The notes below the pieces were generated by a model. The model was not told the origin of the DNA. It saw only the letters and a program-made list of their open reading frames with translations, and did no database searches. From Candidatus Aminicenantota bacterium (GTDB taxonomy: Bacteria > Acidobacteriota > Aminicenantia > Aminicenantales > Saccharicenantaceae): a stretch of DNA of 64,000 nt. The position numbers were made by a program, and so were the translations under genes. Positions 61,957 through 64,000 of the stretch are shown one piece after another. The first letter of the stretch is position 1. Each line of letters opens with the position of its first letter. The stretch spans positions 230,865 to 294,864 of the forward strand of contig JACIYI010000001.1 in the NCBI GenBank assembly GCA_014360005.1. The letters run 5' to 3'.

Positions 61957-63001
61957 CGGGTTTCCGGGTGACCATCATCACCAGGCCCAGCTCATCGGCT
62001 CTGGCGATAACCTCCTGGTCTTTGACCGAACCCAGCGGATAGATGATTCCTGTAATCCCGTTCCTGGCGGCTAGTTCCACCACGTCCGGGAAGGGCATGA
62101 AAGCGTCGGAAGCCATGACGCATCCCAGGGGAGCGTAGCCCCGGTGGGAAAGACGGATGGCATCCTCAGCCGCATCGATCCGGCTGCGCTGACCGGAGCC
62201 GATGCCATGGATTTTATCTTCCGTTCCAATAACGATAGCGTTAGACCTGGTAAAGCAGGCCACATTCCAGCAGAGCAAGGCGGCCCGGAGCTGGCTTTGG
62301 TCTGGTTTTTTTTGGGAAACGACGTCGATGAATTCAGGCGAAACAATCCGCGAATTGAACCGCTGTTGCACCAGCAAGCCGCCGGCTACTCTCTTTATTT
62401 CCAGCCCGTTGTCCACCGAGGGTTGGTCCAGCCAGGCACCCATGCGCACCACCCGCAGAACTTTCCTGGTGGCCAGAACGGCCAGGGCTTCGGGGCTGTA
62501 ACCGGGAGCATAGACCACTTCAATGTTCCTGGGGCTTTCTACCAGCAACCGGGCCAGGTCTTCTTCCACCCGGAAATTGAAAACATCGACACTGCCGAAG
62601 TTGGACAGGGGGTCGGTCTGCCAGGCTTTCTGAAAGGCTTCCAGTCCGCTTTCAGCCAGAGCCACTCCGCTCGGCATCTCGTGTTTGATGATGACGGCCA
62701 CGGCTTTACCGGGAAAGACTGCAGTCAGCTTCTTGGCCAGGCGCTGGCCGAGGTCCAGGTCGCCGACGTTGATGTAGCTCAGGCCTTTGGTCCCTTCCTG
62801 CAGCACTTCCAGGGTGGCCAGGTTGGGGCCGGAAGCCCCTTCTTCCTGGTAGAAGGCGGCCGGGTAGCCGGGATTTTCTCCATAGCGCATGGAAATCTTC
62901 TTGATAAACCTGGTGTTACCTACAGTCAGGGACGGAGGAAAATCCTCGCTGACTTTCGTCTGGTACTGAGTCCTGGCTGTTCTCTGGTCTTTGGTGTCCA
63001 T
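61919..63001 (-). CDS. Stand-alone AICAR formyltransferase (PurH C-domain type)
   Basis: The protein of about 360 residues corresponds to the AICAR transformylase half of PurH, without the IMP cyclohydrolase domain. Landmarks are MRYGENPGYPAAFY, the catalytic Lys-His in AVIIKHEMPSGVAL (usual KHxNPCGVA), DPLSNFGSVDVFN, QRSRIDAAEDAI, and MASDAFMPFPDVVELAARNGI. It forms formyl-AICAR from AICAR and formyltetrahydrofolate. I start at 63001 (ATG with GAGGGA upstream), rather than 63016, which would overlap purO. The cyclohydrolase step is encoded by the next gene. Confidence 0.88.
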   Translation of the reverse strand: MDTKDQRTARTQYQTKVSEDFPPSLTVGNTRFIKKISMRYGENPGYPAAFYQEEGASGPNLATLEVLQEGTKGLSYINVGDLDLGQRLAKKLTAVFPGKAVAVIIKHEMPSGVALAESGLEAFQKAWQTDPLSNFGSVDVFNFRVEEDLARLLVESPRNIEVVYAPGYSPEALAVLATRKVLRVVRMGAWLDQPSVDNGLEIKRVAGGLLVQQRFNSRIVSPEFIDVVSQKKPDQSQLRAALLCWNVACFTRSNAIVIGTEDKIHGIGSGQRSRIDAAEDAIRLSHRGYAPLGCVMASDAFMPFPDVVELAARNGITGIIYPLGSVKDQEVIARADELGLVMMVTRKPGEVDCERGFLHR

Positions 63002-63005
63002 TATT

Positions 63006-63737
63006 CTATCCCTCATTCCTGTTTATAATTTTGATTTCTTGAATCTGGCTATCAGCTGAAGCCCTGAGGCTGGCCACGGCCACTCGGAAGTCGGGTTTGC
63101 CCGGAGCCGGAGCCAGAGAAGCATAAACTTCCCGGGCCACTTCTTCGGCTGTCTGGCCCACCATCTCCAGAGAAATGGGCTCGCCGAAAAATGAGGGCAG
63201 CGGGTCGACATTGATGCCCATGTAGGTCATAATCAACCAGCCTTTGCCTGGAACAAGGGGCAGTTCGAAATAATTCCTGATAACCGAGCCGAATTCTCCC
63301 CGCCTGATGACGCTCATGGCCAGGCTGAAACCGCCGGCAAAAGCCAGACTGATACGGGGTGTGTAAATCGGTTCGTCCGGCTCGTATTTCCATTCTCTCA
63401 AGGCTCGGGCCAGGGCCATGACCGGCGGCCGCACGCTCTCCAGGGCCCCTATGATTTGATTAGTGTGCTTGCCGTTGGAGACGACGATGCCGGCCGAAGA
63501 ATACATGATGGCCGGGTAAATCAGCAATTCAGGTTTGCCCCTCAGGATGAGTTCGGGGTCGGTGGGTTCAACCCAGATGCCGTTTTCTTTCTTAACCAGG
63601 CGCCTGGCCTGACTGGCCGGCGAGCGACCGGTCAGACCATAAACCAGGCAGACCTCATCCCCGGACTTGAACTGCCCGGCCATGATGAACCTGCCCGGAT
63701 ACTCCAGACCGCTGAGGTAGGTAGTTTGTTTTTCCAT
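63006..63737 (-). CDS. purO: IMP cyclohydrolase, PurO type
   Basis: The protein of about 243 residues matches the archaeal-type IMP cyclohydrolase PurO: YPGRFIMAGQFKSGDEVCLVYGLTGRSPASQARR (about 10-43), PAIMYSSAGIVVSNGKHTNQI, and YTPRISLAFAGGF. It closes the purine ring, the last step to IMP, and complements the adjacent AICAR transformylase (four bases away). I start at the ATG at 63737; the upstream part of the frame (to 63836) overlaps a transposase relic. Confidence 0.88.
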   Translation of the reverse strand: MEKQTTYLSGLEYPGRFIMAGQFKSGDEVCLVYGLTGRSPASQARRLVKKENGIWVEPTDPELILRGKPELLIYPAIMYSSAGIVVSNGKHTNQIIGALESVRPPVMALARALREWKYEPDEPIYTPRISLAFAGGFSLAMSVIRRGEFGSVIRNYFELPLVPGKGWLIMTYMGINVDPLPSFFGEPISLEMVGQTAEEVAREVYASLAPAPGKPDFRVAVASLRASADSQIQEIKIINRNEG

Positions 63738-63793
63738 TCTTTTCTCTTGTTTGATATCATACCCCATTACAATAGTCAAGAAAATGTATAGGT

Positions 63794-63895
63794 TCAAGAC
63801 ATTAGTGACACTTTGGTTTTCTGACTTCTTTTCCATTGCTGATAATACTGATAAGGGGTTAGGTAATCAAGACCCCGAATTGCCTCACTTAAAAT
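63794..63895 (-). pseudogene. C-terminal relic of a DDE (IS481/IS3-like) transposase
   Basis: The minus strand reads SEAIRGLDYLTPYQYYQQW and then KRSQKTKVSLMS before a stop. DYLTPYQYYQQW resembles the conserved end of integrase-core transposases of the IS481/IS3 type. An in-frame stop lies directly upstream, so only about 33 codons remain. It is a fossil, not a gene. Confidence 0.55.
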
Positions 63896-63942
63896 CTATA
63901 CGAAATTGATTCGTTGCCTCACGAGAAAATCTACACGAAATT
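63880..63942. repeat. Two imperfect direct repeats next to the transposase relic
   Basis: Copy 1 (63880-63907, 28 bases) and copy 2 (63914-63942, 29 bases) share TTGCCTCAC and AAAATCTA[T/C]ACGAAATT, with TT versus GAG between. They may be terminal repeats of the insertion element whose relic lies beside them. Confidence 0.6.
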
Positions 63943-64000
63943 ATATTGCTCTCTGGCTGGTAAAGCCTTTAAATATCGGGGTGATATTAGCCAGGAGGCC

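Larger units (their letters stand above)
63738..64000. other. Edge region upstream of purO
   Basis: It holds a possible purO promoter on the minus strand (TTGACT with a weak TATCAA 17 bases on), the transposase relic and the two repeats listed separately. An open frame in from the window edge ends at 63941 (LLANITPIFKGFTSQRAI before the stop), too short to judge. Confidence 0.4.

Noticed and set aside
1..64000. CRISPR array, prophage or rRNA operon
   Set aside because: No regularly spaced repeats with unique spacers, no phage structural genes and no rRNA sequence were seen. The only mobile-element trace is the relic at the right edge.

Overview
The window looks like chromosomal DNA of an uncultured or anaerobic, peptide- and carbohydrate-using bacterium, most likely of the Acidobacteriota/Aminicenantes type. 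This is an inference from gene content (a bacterial MEMO protein, a VPS10/BNR repeat protein, secreted M1, M14 and M28 peptidases, a GH57-based glycogen locus, corrinoid methyltransferases); no rRNA or other marker settles it. The genes are tightly packed with many 1-50 nt overlaps, G+C is somewhat above half, and the few long gaps are clearly richer in A+T. Region 1 (1-21.4 kb) is mostly plus-strand housekeeping: MEMO, the heat-shock block hrcA-grpE-dnaK-dnaJ-rsmE with a Ser/Thr kinase, pilT, alaS, a lytic transglycosylase, three minus-strand genes (lipid kinase and two membrane proteins), a protease-fold/TPR protein, tRNA-Leu(UAG), trigger factor, lon and rho. Between tig and lon, where clpP normally sits, is a decayed clpP. 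Region 2 (21.4-24.3 kb) is a 1.1 kb gene-free, A+T-rich stretch holding a sequence that closely matches a bacterial dif (XerC/XerD) site, followed by parB and parA. Genes on both sides mostly point towards this site (14 of 17 on the left, 22 of 34 on the right), as expected at a replication terminus. Region 3 (24.3-36.5 kb) has a large Asp-box repeat protein, two secreted M14 carboxypeptidase homologues (the first has lost its zinc ligands, the second keeps them), a PmbA/TldD pair whose TldD has a Tat-like signal, and a small ArsR-controlled redox operon. Region 4 (36.7-41.6 kb) is a corrinoid methyl-transfer cassette: a RACo-type activator, a homocysteine-type methyltransferase, a corrinoid protein and an MttB-family methyltransferase without an in-frame pyrrolysine codon. 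Region 5 (41.7-48.7 kb) holds a beta-CASP nuclease, membrane proteins, an M1 peptidase, an RlmI-type methyltransferase and a Nudix hydrolase. Region 6 (48.7-60 kb) is a glycogen/alpha-glucan locus: glgA and a CBM9-like protein on plus; galT, a two-component pair, glgC and three GH57 enzymes on minus. Region 7 (60-64 kb) has an M28 peptidase lipoprotein, a stand-alone LigD-type 3'-phosphoesterase, and the last two steps of purine synthesis split between a stand-alone AICAR transformylase and an archaeal-type PurO cyclohydrolase. It ends in a transposase relic and short repeats. The most noteworthy points are the dif site beside parAB, the clpP relic, the lidless DnaK, the dead/live M14 pair, the Ser-to-Cys protease-fold TPR protein and the ArsR redox operon with a nearly leaderless start.
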